NCBI RefSeq assembly: GCF_001766415.1 | Contig: NZ_MKXO01000003.1 | Location: 247,610 to 311,609, forward strand | Direction of reading: 5' to 3' | DNA from: Exiguobacterium aurantiacum | GTDB taxonomy: Bacteria; Bacillota; Bacilli; Exiguobacteriales; Exiguobacteriaceae | DNA: 64,000 nucleotides | In this document: one piece after another, positions 42,226-51,034 of the stretch | Position numbering within the stretch: the stretch's first letter is position 1 | Layout of the letters: the number at the start of each line of letters is the position of its first letter | Program-made: the position numbers and the translations under genes | Notes under the pieces: generated by a model | Databases searched by the model: none | What the model was told of the DNA's origin: nothing | What the model saw: only the letters and a program-made list of their open reading frames with translations

Positions 42226-43707
42226 TTAATGTCCGATGCCCGCATCTTGTTGTTTCAAGTGCAGCGCGAGCGTATTGAGCAGCTTCTCTGAATCTTTGTT
42301 CAAGTTCAACAGTTCTGGCTCGATACCGTGCACACGGTATTTGAAGACGACTTTGTCGATGGCGCCGATGGCCGAATCGTCCCAAAGGTGTGTGTTCGAG
42401 AAGTTGATCGTCACATGTTTGATGTCTGCTTCGATATCTTCTTCGACATCGAATTGGTTGACGAACTCAGACGTTGATGCGAAGAACAATTGACCGTTCA
42501 CGACGTAGTGGGCGTGGTCGGCTTCGACGTTGCGGTCGAGTTCGACTTTCGAGATTTTCGCGGCGAACAAAATCGCAGCTGTTAAAATCCCGGCGAATAC
42601 ACCGATTGACAAGTCGTGCGTGAGCACAGTGACGAGCACGGTGACGAGCATGACGACCGTATCCGACTTTTGTGCCGTCCGGAGCGCTTTAAGTGAGCCC
42701 CAGTCAAACGTCGCATACGATACGAAGAACATGACGCCGACGAGGGCGCCGACTGGAATCAACATAAGAACGTCACTGATTGTCATGATCATGATGAACA
42801 ACGCGAGTCCGGCGACGAACGTCGATAGACGGCCACGTGCTCCAGACGAGACGTTGATGACCGATTGGCCGATCATCGCACAACCTGGCATCGCGCCGAA
42901 GAAGCCGGCGATGATGTTGGCGATCCCTTGACCTTTTGACTCACGATTCTTGTTCGAATCCGTTCCTGTCATGTCATCGACGATTTGAGCCGTGAGCAAC
43001 GACTCGATCAAGCCGACGAAGGCGAGTGAGAAGGCATACGGCAAGATGATCATGAGCGTCTCGAGCGTGAACGGAACGTCAGGGAATAAGAATTCCGGCA
43101 ACGTTGCTGAGATCGTCCCCATGTCGCCGATGTTTTTCGTATCGAGCCCCATAAAGACAGCAAGCAGCGTCATCGCGACGATGGCGACGAGCGGTGCCGG
43201 GATTGCGCCCGTGATACGTGGGAACAAGAAGATGATGACGAGTGATGCGGCGACGATCGCCCACATGATCCAGCTCTCGCCTTCAAAGTTTGGTAATTGA
43301 GCTTGGAAGATCAAAATAGCGAGGGCGTTAACGAAGCCGACCATGACCGCACGCGGGATGAACTTCATAAGACGCGCTATACCAAAGAACCCGAGCACGA
43401 TTTGAATGATACCGGCTAAAATACCGGCTGCTAATAAATATTGGAGACCGTAATCTCGAACTAAATCGACAACGAGGAGCACCATGGCCCCGGTTGCAGC
43501 TGAAATCATCGCTGGTCGACCGCCCGTGATCGAAATGACCATGGCGATAATGAATGAAGCGTATAGACCGACCATCGGGTTCAGTCCAGCGATGAGTGAG
43601 AATGCGATCGCCTCAGGGATGAGGGCGAGCGCGACGACGATCCCCGCAAGGACGTCAGCCCGGACGTTACCGAGCCATTCTTGTTTGACAGTATTCAATT
43701 TTTCCAA
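42226..43707 (-). CDS. SulP family anion transporter with STAS domain
   Basis: The product is about 493 residues. The membrane domain (about 15-385) has the SLC26/SulP features [37 protein letters not shown]-like [14 protein letters not shown], and [25 protein letters not shown] domain (about 400-490; [36 protein letters not shown]) follows. Relatives carry sulfate or, as BicA, bicarbonate with sodium; I cannot tell which here. I chose TTG 43707, eight bases after GAGAGGTG; GTG 43716 is an alternative that overlaps this site. Co-transcribed with the usp gene downstream and divergent from the ars operon. Confidence 0.88.
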   Translation of the reverse strand: MEKLNTVKQEWLGNVRADVLAGIVVALALIPEAIAFSLIAGLNPMVGLYASFIIAMVISITGGRPAMISAATGAMVLLVVDLVRDYGLQYLLAAGILAGIIQIVLGFFGIARLMKFIPRAVMVGFVNALAILIFQAQLPNFEGESWIMWAIVAASLVIIFLFPRITGAIPAPLVAIVAMTLLAVFMGLDTKNIGDMGTISATLPEFLFPDVPFTLETLMIILPYAFSLAFVGLIESLLTAQIVDDMTGTDSNKNRESKGQGIANIIAGFFGAMPGCAMIGQSVINVSSGARGRLSTFVAGLALFIMIMTISDVLMLIPVGALVGVMFFVSYATFDWGSLKALRTAQKSDTVVMLVTVLVTVLTHDLSIGVFAGILTAAILFAAKISKVELDRNVEADHAHYVVNGQLFFASTSEFVNQFDVEEDIEADIKHVTINFSNTHLWDDSAIGAIDKVVFKYRVHGIEPELLNLNKDSEKLLNTLALHLKQQDAGIGH

Positions 43708-43881
43708 AAAGAACACACCTCTCTTTATAGTTTTGACTTTGACCTCCGAGTCTCACGAAGATCAAATGCGTCATTATATGAAGGAAGCGGTTAAACCGAC
43801 ACATGTTTTCACAACGTGTTTTATCATAACGAACTTTTTCAGAAAAGACAATTGCTTATCATTAAAAACTATGGTAATTTC

Positions 43882-43913
43882 ATAACGTAAAGGTTATATA
43901 ACGGTTTTGTTAT
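43882..43913 (+). promoter_or_regulatory. Doubled ars operator: two tandem ATAAC-N6-GTTAT inverted repeats
   Basis: ATAAC-GTAAAG-GTTAT (43882-43897) is followed with no gap by ATAAC-GGTTTT-GTTAT (43898-43913), 23 bases before the arsR start. Such 5-N6-5 repeats in front of arsR suit binding of two ArsR dimers that cover the ars promoter. Confidence 0.6.
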
Positions 43914-43936
43914 ACACGGAGTAAAGGAGAATGACG

Positions 43937-44254
43937 ATGCATACCGCAGAAGAACTGAGTAAAGTGCTCAAAGTGCTCGCTGACCCGACGCGGTTGACGA
44001 TGTTAAAGCAGATGCAGGATGGGGAACAGTGTGCCTGCAGCTTCGTTGACTGCTTCGACATCTCGCAGCCGGCGATCAGCCGGCATTTGAAGATGATGCG
44101 GCAAGCGGGACTGCTGCTCGAGCGCCGGGACAAGCAATGGATCCATTACCGGTTGAACGAGGCGAGCCCGTTCTATTCGATCGTCGTCGATCTGCTCGGA
44201 CAAGTCGAGATGATCGATGCGAGCTGTGACTGTGACGCCGAGTGTGCCATTTAA
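43937..44254 (+). CDS. arsR: ArsR family arsenite-sensing repressor
   Basis: The 105-residue product is a winged-helix ArsR/SmtB protein: LKVLADPTRLTMLKQM, ISQPAISRHLKMMRQAGLL (recognition helix) and WIHYRLN (wing). The metal site is on the DNA-binding helix region as Cys32-x-Cys34-x4-Cys39 (EQCACSFVDC), the arrangement of arsenite-sensing ArsR. Its tail has Cys-rich CDCDAEC. I use ATG 43937 with AAAGGAG seven bases upstream; ATG 43931 abuts that site. First gene of the ars operon, preceded by the doubled inverted repeat, so autoregulation by As(III)/Sb(III) is likely. Confidence 0.93.
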   Translation: MHTAEELSKVLKVLADPTRLTMLKQMQDGEQCACSFVDCFDISQPAISRHLKMMRQAGLLLERRDKQWIHYRLNEASPFYSIVVDLLGQVEMIDASCDCDAECAI

Positions 44255-44267
44255 GGAGGAATAAACG

Positions 44268-44627
44268 ATGAAACTTGAAGTATTCGAACCGGCCATGTGC
44301 TGTCCGACCGGACTATGTGGCCCATCGATCGACCCGGAACTGACGCGGGTCGCGACAATCCATTACGTGTTGAAACAACGCGGTTTCGACGTCGAGCGTT
44401 ATAACCTCGCCTCGGAGCCGAACCGTTTCGTTGAAAACGCAAACGTGCAAGCCGAGATCACGAAAGGGCTCGACACGCTCCCGCTCACCGTCATCGACGG
44501 TGAGATCGTCAAACGCGGCGCCTACATGACGAACGAAGAGATCGCTGAACTGACCGGTCTCCCGGTCGCGGCGTTCGCGAAACAAGACGGCGAGAAACCG
44601 AAAGTCCGCATCACGCTTAAAAAATAA
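44268..44627 (+). CDS. arsD: Arsenite metallochaperone ArsD
   Basis: The 119-residue product has the invariant ArsD N-terminus KLEVFEPAMCCPTGLCGPS, with Cys11, Cys12 and Cys17 matching the three As(III)-binding cysteines of E. coli R773 ArsD. The rest is a thioredoxin-like fold (YVLKQRGFDVERYNLASEP, LPLTVIDGEIVKRGAYMTNEE). It hands As(III) to ArsA. It lies between arsR and arsA with short gaps (13 and 11 bases) and its own AAGGAGGA site. Confidence 0.95.
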   Translation: MKLEVFEPAMCCPTGLCGPSIDPELTRVATIHYVLKQRGFDVERYNLASEPNRFVENANVQAEITKGLDTLPLTVIDGEIVKRGAYMTNEEIAELTGLPVAAFAKQDGEKPKVRITLKK

Positions 44628-44638
44628 GGAGGCGCGTC

Positions 44639-46399
44639 ATGATGAATCGCTTTGATTTTAATACGATTGAGCCGACCCGTTACATGTTTTTGACCGGGAA
44701 AGGCGGCGTCGGGAAGACGTCGACCGCCTCGAGCCTCGCCTTGACGCTCGCTGACCGTGGCAAGCGCGTCTTGCTCGTCTCAACCGACCCGGCAAGTAAT
44801 TTGCAGGACGTGTTCGAGATGGAACTTGACGAGACACCGCGAGCAGTCCCGGGGACGGAGCTATTGATTGCGAACTTCGACCCGGAAGAAGCGGCAAAAG
44901 CGTATATGGAACGCATGGTCGGCCCGTATCGCGGCGTGCTCCCGGACGTCGCCATCCAGTCGATGGAAGAGCAACTGTCCGGTGCCTGCACGGTTGAGAT
45001 CGCGGCGTTCGACCAGTTCACCGAGCTGTTGACGTCAGAGACGGCCCGTGACACGTACGACCATGTCATCTTCGACACGGCACCGACCGGGCATACGCTC
45101 CGGTTGCTCACGCTCCCGAGCGCGTGGGACGAATTTTTAGAGACGAACACGACCGGCGTCTCATGCCTCGGTCCGCTCGCTGGTCTATCAGACAAGCAAC
45201 ACCAATATAAACGGGCGGTCGAGACGCTCTCGAACGGGGACGAGACGACACTGTTGCTCGTCGCCCGTCCTGAGACGTCGACGCTCGTCGAGGCGAGTCG
45301 TGCCGCGACGGAGCTCCACGCCATCGGGATCGAGCGGATGCAACTCGTCATCAACGGTGTCGTCGACCCGGCGGAAGGTACGGACCGTTATACGAGACGG
45401 TTCATCGAGCGCCAACAAGACGCGCTCGACAACTTGCCACAAGGCGTCGACACGCTCGAGACGTTCACGCTCCCATACGCCTACGAGAACTTGGTCGGCG
45501 TCCCGGCACTGCGCCGCTGGGTGAACGGGGAGACGGTCGACGTACCGGATATGACATATGATGCGAGCCGTTACGGTTCGATCGATACGCTCGTCGATGA
45601 AGTCGAAGCGGACGGTCCGAGCGTCATCATGACGATGGGCAAAGGTGGGGTCGGCAAGACGACGCTCGCCTCACTCCTCGCCGTCGCTTTGAGCGAACGC
45701 GGCCACGCCGTCCATTTGACGACGACCGACCCGGCGGCACACGTCGCTTTCACAATCGGTGAGGACGTGCCCGCCACGTTCACCGTCGACGCGATCGACC
45801 CGAAAGTCGAGATCGAGAACTATCGGGCCGACGTGTTCCATGAAGCGGGGGACATGACCGACGAACAGCACGCGATGCTTGAAGAAGACTTGCGTTCGCC
45901 GTGTACGGAAGAAATTGCGGTGTTCCGTGCTTTCGCCGGTCAAGTCGCCAAAGCGAAAGACCGGTTCGTCGTCATCGACACGGCACCGACCGGACATACA
46001 CTGCTCTTGCTCGACGCGACCGAGAGCTACCACCGTGAGCTCGAACGCTCGACCGGTGTCGTCCCGGAAGCGGTCCGCGAGCTGTTACCGAAGCTTCGTG
46101 ACCCGAAACAGACGCACGTCGTCATCACGACGCTCCCTGAAGCGACACCGGTGTATGAAGCCGAGCGGCTCGTCACCGACTTGGAACGGGCCGGCATCCG
46201 TCCGTTCGCCTGGGTCGTCAACCAATCGTTCACACCGCTCGACGTCGAAAGTAAGCTGCTCACGGCGAAAGTCGCGAGTGAGGCGATTTGGCTCGAACGG
46301 GTGAACGCGTATCCGCGCCCGACGCTGCTCTCGTGGCAAGAACACTTGCCGGTCGGCTATCCGGCGTTATCACAACTATTGAAGGAGGAAATCAAATGA
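44639..46399 (+). CDS. arsA: Arsenite-stimulated ATPase ArsA
   Basis: The 586-residue product is the full double-domain ArsA. The A1 half has P-loop GKGGVGKTSTA (about 20-30) and DTAPTGHTLRLL; the A2 half has GKGGVGKTTLA (about 333-343) and DTAPTGHTLLLL. Cysteines for As(III) in each half lie in SGACTVEIA and SPCTEEIA, matching the Cys113/Cys422 type positions. It couples ATP hydrolysis to the ArsB pore, making export active. AAGGAGGCG lies just before the double ATG. The stop overlaps the next gene by ATGA. Confidence 0.95.
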   Translation: MMNRFDFNTIEPTRYMFLTGKGGVGKTSTASSLALTLADRGKRVLLVSTDPASNLQDVFEMELDETPRAVPGTELLIANFDPEEAAKAYMERMVGPYRGVLPDVAIQSMEEQLSGACTVEIAAFDQFTELLTSETARDTYDHVIFDTAPTGHTLRLLTLPSAWDEFLETNTTGVSCLGPLAGLSDKQHQYKRAVETLSNGDETTLLLVARPETSTLVEASRAATELHAIGIERMQLVINGVVDPAEGTDRYTRRFIERQQDALDNLPQGVDTLETFTLPYAYENLVGVPALRRWVNGETVDVPDMTYDASRYGSIDTLVDEVEADGPSVIMTMGKGGVGKTTLASLLAVALSERGHAVHLTTTDPAAHVAFTIGEDVPATFTVDAIDPKVEIENYRADVFHEAGDMTDEQHAMLEEDLRSPCTEEIAVFRAFAGQVAKAKDRFVVIDTAPTGHTLLLLDATESYHRELERSTGVVPEAVRELLPKLRDPKQTHVVITTLPEATPVYEAERLVTDLERAGIRPFAWVVNQSFTPLDVESKLLTAKVASEAIWLERVNAYPRPTLLSWQEHLPVGYPALSQLLKEEIK

Positions 46400-46674
46400 A
46401 CATCACAAACGAAGCAATCGATTTTATGAAAACAGCACTCGAGGATGAAGAAGTGAAATCAGTCCGGATCTGTACGGAAGCAGGGTGCTGCGGACCGACG
46501 CTCGGTATGCACATCGCCGCTCCGGAAGCGACGGACGACGTGAAAGACTATGACGGCCTCACATTCGCTGTCTCGAAAGACGCAGAAGCGATGGCTGAGA
46601 ACGTCACGCTCGACGTCGAAATGACAGAAGACAGCGCGAGCCTCGTGCTCCGTGGTCTTCAAGAAACGTGCTAA
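46396..46674 (+). CDS. Small HesB/IscA-like protein with a Cys-Cys-Gly-Pro motif in the ars operon
   Basis: The 92-residue product resembles the HesB/IscA fold: NITNEAIDFMKTALEDE at the start and YDGLTFAVSKDAEAMAENVTLD in the middle. Instead of the three IscA cysteines it has Cys26, Cys31-Cys32 (CTEAGCCGPTLGM) and one Cys at the C-terminus (residue 92). The paired CCGP is reminiscent of HesB-like selenoproteins and their Cys forms. It overlaps arsA by four bases (ATGA) and is followed 30 bases later by arsB, so it is a true operon member. Four thiols close together could bind As(III) or carry a cluster. Function is not known; metallochaperone or redox roles are inference. Confidence 0.75.
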   Translation: MNITNEAIDFMKTALEDEEVKSVRICTEAGCCGPTLGMHIAAPEATDDVKDYDGLTFAVSKDAEAMAENVTLDVEMTEDSASLVLRGLQETC

Positions 46675-46704
46675 CAAAAATAGAGATTATTGGAGGAACT
46701 CATT

Positions 46705-47991
46705 GTGCAGTGGATTGCTAGTATCATCTTTTTAGTGACGCTCTTCCTCATCATCAAGCAACCGAAAGGCCTCGGCATCGGTTACTCGGCGATGGGGATG
46801 GCGGCCATTGCCCTCATCACCGGGGTCGTCAATTTTGATGACGTCGGAACGGTATGGGGCATCATTTGGAACGCGACGTTTACGTTTATCGCCATCATTC
46901 TCATCTCGCTCATTTTGGATGAGATCGGATTCTTTGAGTGGGCCGCTTTACATATGGCTCGGATCGCCGGGGGCGGCGGTGTCAAACTGTTCGTCTACAT
47001 CACGCTTCTCGGTGCGCTCGTCGCCGCATTATTCGCGAACGACGGGGCGGCGCTCATTTTGACGCCGATCGTGCTCGCGATGGTACGGGCGCTTAAATTA
47101 CCGGACGCCGTCGTCTTGGCGTACGTCATCGCCTCGGGCTTCATCGCCGATACGGCAAGTTTGCCGTTCGTCGTCTCGAACCTCGTCAACATCGTCTCGG
47201 CCGACTTCTTCGGCATCGGTTTTGCTGAGTATGCGGCGCGGATGGTGTTCGTCAACGTGTTCGCCGTCGCCGGCAGTTTGCTCGTCTTGTACTTGTACTT
47301 TAAAAAAGACATCCCGAAGCAGTACGACTTGTCAAAACTCGTCGAGCCGAGCACGGTCATTAAAGACCATAAGATGTTCCGCTTGTCGTGGGTCGTCCTC
47401 GCTCTGCTCGTCATCGGCTACTTCACGAGCGACATCATCGGCATCCCGGTCTCGCTCGTCGCCGGTGTCATCGCCCTATTTTTCCTGATCATGGCGAACC
47501 GTTCACCTGCTGTGAAGACGGAGCAAGTCGTCAAAGGCGCGCCGTGGGCGATCGTCTTCTTCTCGCTCGGGATGTACATCGTCGTCTACGGCCTACAAAA
47601 CGCGGGGCTGACGCAAGTGCTCGCCAACTTCATCGACTGGTTCTCAGGTAGCGTGTTAACGGCTACGTTCGGGATGGGCTTCTTGGCCGCGATCTTATCG
47701 TCGGTCATGAACAACATGCCGACCGTCATGATCGACGCGCTCGCCATCGATTTAACGAATACGTCGGGTCAGATTCGCGAAGCGCTCATCTATGCGAACG
47801 TCATCGGTTCCGACCTCGGACCGAAGATCACACCGATCGGGTCGCTCGCGACGCTCTTGTGGCTTCACGTGCTCCGGACGAAAGGACTTAAGATCGGTTG
47901 GGGGCAATACTTTAAAATTGGAATCGTCTTGACGATCCCAACGCTTGCCATCACGTTGCTCGGCCTGTATATTAGCTTACTACTATATTGA
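46705..47991 (+). CDS. arsB: Arsenite efflux pump ArsB
   Basis: The 428-residue integral membrane protein has 12 predicted helices of the ArsB/NhaD ion-transporter fold. Typical ArsB blocks are [57 protein letters not shown] and [28 protein letters not shown]. It exports As(OH)3, alone by the proton gradient or as the ArsA-driven pump. GTG 46705 has GGAGGA seven bases upstream; an in-frame TTG at 46690 overlaps this site. It follows the HesB-like gene and precedes a CoA disulfide reductase/rhodanese gene in the same operon. Confidence 0.95.
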   Translation: MQWIASIIFLVTLFLIIKQPKGLGIGYSAMGMAAIALITGVVNFDDVGTVWGIIWNATFTFIAIILISLILDEIGFFEWAALHMARIAGGGGVKLFVYITLLGALVAALFANDGAALILTPIVLAMVRALKLPDAVVLAYVIASGFIADTASLPFVVSNLVNIVSADFFGIGFAEYAARMVFVNVFAVAGSLLVLYLYFKKDIPKQYDLSKLVEPSTVIKDHKMFRLSWVVLALLVIGYFTSDIIGIPVSLVAGVIALFFLIMANRSPAVKTEQVVKGAPWAIVFFSLGMYIVVYGLQNAGLTQVLANFIDWFSGSVLTATFGMGFLAAILSSVMNNMPTVMIDALAIDLTNTSGQIREALIYANVIGSDLGPKITPIGSLATLLWLHVLRTKGLKIGWGQYFKIGIVLTIPTLAITLLGLYISLLLY

Positions 47992-48005
47992 GGAGTGGAT
48001 TTTCT

Positions 48006-49664
48006 ATGAAGTTAGTCATCATCGGTTCAGTCGCTGCCGGCACATCGGTCGCGGCGAAAGCACGTCGTAACAACGAAGACGCACAAATTACGATTTACGA
48101 CCGCGATTACGATATCTCCTACTCGGGTTGCGGGATCCCATATTACGTCGGAGGCGAAGTCGAGTCACGCGATGACTTGACGCCACGCGACGCCGCTTTC
48201 TTCAAAAAGCGTTACAACATCGATGTCATGACGCGTCATAACGTGACGGCGATCGACAAAGACGTGAAGACGGTCACGGTCGAAAACCTGGAGACGGGTG
48301 AGACGTTCACGGACAGCTATGACGTCCTCGTCCTCGCGACCGGCGCCTCGAGCATCGTCCCGCCGATCCCGGGCGTGAAGTCAGATAACGTCTTCCCGAT
48401 CCGCAACATCCAGAACGCGGAAGCGACACGCAACTTCGTCGACGCGACGAACCCGAAACATGCGACGGTCATCGGGGCCGGCTTCATCGGTCTTGAGATG
48501 GCCGAGCAGCTCAAACTTCGTGGCATCGACGTCACGATCATCGAGCGCATCCCGCAAGTGATGCCGCCGCTCGACAAAGACATGGCGTGCCGCGTCGAGG
48601 ACCACCTCGAGAAGAACGGCATCGAGCTGTTGCTCGGTGAGACCGTGACAGAGCTCGTCGGCGACGGTCACGTCGAACGCGTCGTCACGGAAAGCGGGAA
48701 GACGATCGAGACCGACCTCGTCATCCTATCGGTCGGTGTCCGTCCGAACACGGAACTCGCCAAGTCGATCGGTGTCACGATCGGTGAGACGGGTGCGATC
48801 GCCATCAACGAACGGATGGAGACGAACGTGGACAGCGTCTATGCTGCCGGCGACGTCGCTGAAAGCGTCTCGCTCGTCACGGGTAAACCGATTTGGCGCC
48901 CACTCGGCTCGACGGCGAACAAGATGGGACGTTCACTTGGTGATCTCCTCACGGGCGGGGAACTCGAACACCGCGGCATCCTCGGGACGGGCATCTTCAA
49001 AGTGTTCGGCCTCGCAGTCGCGCAGACGGGTCTCTCGGAGCGTGAAGCGCGTGACCTCGGCTACGACGTCGAAGTGCTCCACAACACGAAACCGGACAAG
49101 CCGGCCTACATGGGCGGGAAAGACATGACGATCAAAGCGGTCGGCGACCGGGCGACACGTCAACTGCTCGGCGTCCAAATCGTCGGCTTCGAAGGCGTCG
49201 ACAAGCGTATCGACGTGTTCGTCACGGCGATCACGTTCAAAGCGAAAGTTGATGATTTGTTCCACCTCGACCTCGCGTACGCACCGCCGTTTTCGACGAC
49301 GAAAGACCCGGTCATGTACACGGGGATGGCACTGGCGAACAGCATGAACAAGTCGGCCCGTCTCATCACGCCGGCTGAGCTACAGCAGCGGATCGACGCG
49401 GACGAGGACATCCAGGTCATCGATACACGGAAAGCGGCGCAGTTTGAGAAGGCGTGCGTCGACTGTGCGGTCAACATCCCGCTCGGCAAGCTTCGCGAGG
49501 CGTCAAAAGACCTCGATAAAGACAAGCCGACGGTCGTCTACTGCAACGGCGGCGTCACGGGGAACGCGGCGCAAAACGTGCTCCGTAACCTCGGTTTCAC
49601 CGACGTCTACAACTTGTCAGGTGGCAACAAGAATTATCAGTTGTTTAAAAAATACGGTAACTAA
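48006..49664 (+). CDS. CoA-disulfide reductase/rhodanese fusion (CoADR-RHD)
   Basis: The 552-residue product is a flavin-disulfide oxidoreductase with a rhodanese tail. The FAD site is at the N-terminus (VIIGSVAAGTSVAAKARR). The redox-active single Cys42 lies in SYSGCGIPYYVGG, as in CoA disulfide reductases. The NAD(P) site is VIGAGFIGLEMAEQL, and VYAAGDVAE is the second FAD block. The C-terminal rhodanese domain (about 460-552) has the active loop CNGGVTG with Cys513. Such fusions reduce CoA disulfide, persulfides or polysulfides. It lies 14 bases after arsB with GAGGAG upstream. It probably maintains thiols or handles sulfur species during arsenite stress; that is inference from context. 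Confidence 0.9.
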   Translation: MKLVIIGSVAAGTSVAAKARRNNEDAQITIYDRDYDISYSGCGIPYYVGGEVESRDDLTPRDAAFFKKRYNIDVMTRHNVTAIDKDVKTVTVENLETGETFTDSYDVLVLATGASSIVPPIPGVKSDNVFPIRNIQNAEATRNFVDATNPKHATVIGAGFIGLEMAEQLKLRGIDVTIIERIPQVMPPLDKDMACRVEDHLEKNGIELLLGETVTELVGDGHVERVVTESGKTIETDLVILSVGVRPNTELAKSIGVTIGETGAIAINERMETNVDSVYAAGDVAESVSLVTGKPIWRPLGSTANKMGRSLGDLLTGGELEHRGILGTGIFKVFGLAVAQTGLSEREARDLGYDVEVLHNTKPDKPAYMGGKDMTIKAVGDRATRQLLGVQIVGFEGVDKRIDVFVTAITFKAKVDDLFHLDLAYAPPFSTTKDPVMYTGMALANSMNKSARLITPAELQQRIDADEDIQVIDTRKAAQFEKACVDCAVNIPLGKLREASKDLDKDKPTVVYCNGGVTGNAAQNVLRNLGFTDVYNLSGGNKNYQLFKKYGN

Positions 49665-49666
49665 TC

Positions 49667-49702
49667 AATTAGACCCGACTCACATGAGTCGGGTCTAATT
49701 TG
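49667..49702. terminator. Bidirectional terminator between ars operon and GGDEF gene
   Basis: A perfect 16-bp stem AATTAGACCCGACTCA/TGAGTCGGGTCTAATT with a two-base loop. It begins two bases after the stop of the ars operon's last gene and overlaps the end of the convergent GGDEF gene. Confidence 0.85.
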
Positions 49703-50825
49703 CATGTTGCTGATTCCATTTACTGACCCGGTTGCGACCGCTACGTTTGGCGACGTACAGACCGAGGTCGGACTTTTTGATGAGTTGTTCGGACGTGACG
49801 ATCTTTGGTTCGGACGTACTTGTGACGCCGATCGAGACGGTGATGTTGAGCTGTTTGCCGTCCGGCAGCAAAAATGGACTTTCCGCGATTTGACGCAAGT
49901 AGCGGTTGGCGATGACGAACCCTTGCGACAAGTTGCAGTCCGACAACAGCACCGAGAACTCTTCGCCACCGTGGCGACACACCATGTCATCGGTACGGGC
50001 CGTCTCTGTGAGCCGTTTGCCAAGCTCGATCAAGATGGCGTCGCCGGCATCATGGCCATACGTATCGTTCACCGATTTAAAATGATCGATATCGAGTAAG
50101 AGCAGCGTGATGTCGTAAGGACTCGAGAACACTTCCTCGTCGACGCGCTTCATCTCTTCCTCGAAGCGACGACGGTTGCCAAGACCCGTCAAGGCGTCGG
50201 TGTAGGCGGCTTCTCGATATTTTGTGATCTGCCGTTCCGTGCGCTGCATCTTGCGGATGCCCCCATAGACGATATGGAGGACGAACCCGGTTGAATATCC
50301 AATCATGACGAAAGCGATCAACGTATAGACGTACATTTTTGGAGCGGCATAGTTACTAAAATTTAAGAACGAGAATAAAATGATAAATCCGAGGCTGATG
50401 GCGTTGACGATGCGGATGTCCCGCGTCGGTTTGATCCGCTCCCGGAGTTTCATATAGACGACTGCGGTGGTGGCCGCGACCGTATAGTCGAGAAAAACGA
50501 TTAACAGCAACGTATCCGATATGATGAACGGGAGCAGAAGTATGCTCGAGACGTACGTGATCCGGACGCCTTGGAGGCCAAAGTAAAGGCCGGCAATGAT
50601 GATGGGGACAAACCCGTACTGAAAGTCGGCTTGGGCGTTCCAGAGCACACCATGCAACGTAATCACGATCGTCAGGCCGGCGAGGAGTAGTGAAATCGTG
50701 ATTTGCCGTCTTAACGGGAGCTTGCTCGTGAACCCGAGCTTCGTGAGGCGCGAGATCATATAAAGGCCGATCAGCAGTAAGCTGGCGTTGGCAATCAAGT
50801 TATTGATTAAATTGGTCATCGACAT
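49695..50825 (-). CDS. Membrane diguanylate cyclase with 5TMR-LYT sensor
   Basis: The 376-residue product has about six N-terminal helices (about 10-190) of the 5TMR-LYT sensor type (GVLWNAQADFQYGFVPIIIAGLYFGLQGVRITYVSSIL), as in LytS. A short coiled linker leads to a GGDEF domain (about 210-370) with YTDALTGLGNRRRFEEEM, LLLDIDHFKSVNDTYGHDAGD and HGGEEFSVLL. The catalytic GGEEF is intact, and RTDD five residues upstream is a complete RxxD inhibition site. It should synthesise c-di-GMP under feedback control. GGGGAGG lies 11 bases before ATG 50825; ATG 50819 (MTNL) is an alternative. Confidence 0.9.
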   Translation of the reverse strand: MSMTNLINNLIANASLLLIGLYMISRLTKLGFTSKLPLRRQITISLLLAGLTIVITLHGVLWNAQADFQYGFVPIIIAGLYFGLQGVRITYVSSILLLPFIISDTLLLIVFLDYTVAATTAVVYMKLRERIKPTRDIRIVNAISLGFIILFSFLNFSNYAAPKMYVYTLIAFVMIGYSTGFVLHIVYGGIRKMQRTERQITKYREAAYTDALTGLGNRRRFEEEMKRVDEEVFSSPYDITLLLLDIDHFKSVNDTYGHDAGDAILIELGKRLTETARTDDMVCRHGGEEFSVLLSDCNLSQGFVIANRYLRQIAESPFLLPDGKQLNITVSIGVTSTSEPKIVTSEQLIKKSDLGLYVAKRSGRNRVSKWNQQHAN

Positions 50826-50958
50826 TTTAAAAATTCCTCCCCTATTTTCTATATTCGGCAGATGAGGATAAAAAAGCAATCATTTTGTGATGGGAAAATG
50901 AGTTCGAACCAACAAGTGGCTTGATATGGGAAACGTTAGTCGTTTATTTAGAAAAGAA

Positions 50959-50987
50959 TTGAAATTAAGGAAGCAAACGTTTACAAT
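50959..50987 (+). promoter_or_regulatory. Promoter of the pullulanase gene
   Basis: TTGAAA (50959-50964), 17-base spacer, TACAAT (50982-50987). It sits 48 bases before the start codon and is overlapped by two cre-like sites. Confidence 0.65.
50971..50985 (+). promoter_or_regulatory. Candidate cre/LacI-family operator overlapping the pullulanase -10 box
   Basis: AAGCAAACGTTTACA has the AAACGTTT palindromic core and one mismatch to WTGNAANCGNWNNCW. CcpA or a maltose-type LacI repressor bound here would block RNA polymerase. Confidence 0.5.
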
Positions 50988-50992
50988 TTTTG

Positions 50993-51006
50993 TGTAAGCG
51001 TTTTCC
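50993..51006 (+). promoter_or_regulatory. Candidate cre site at the pullulanase transcription start
   Basis: TGTAAGCGTTTTCC matches all core positions TGNAANCGNWNNC of the cre consensus. It is centred near +6 of the predicted transcript. Confidence 0.6.
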
Positions 51007-51034
51007 TAAATTCGTGCTACAAGGAGGGACCCAC

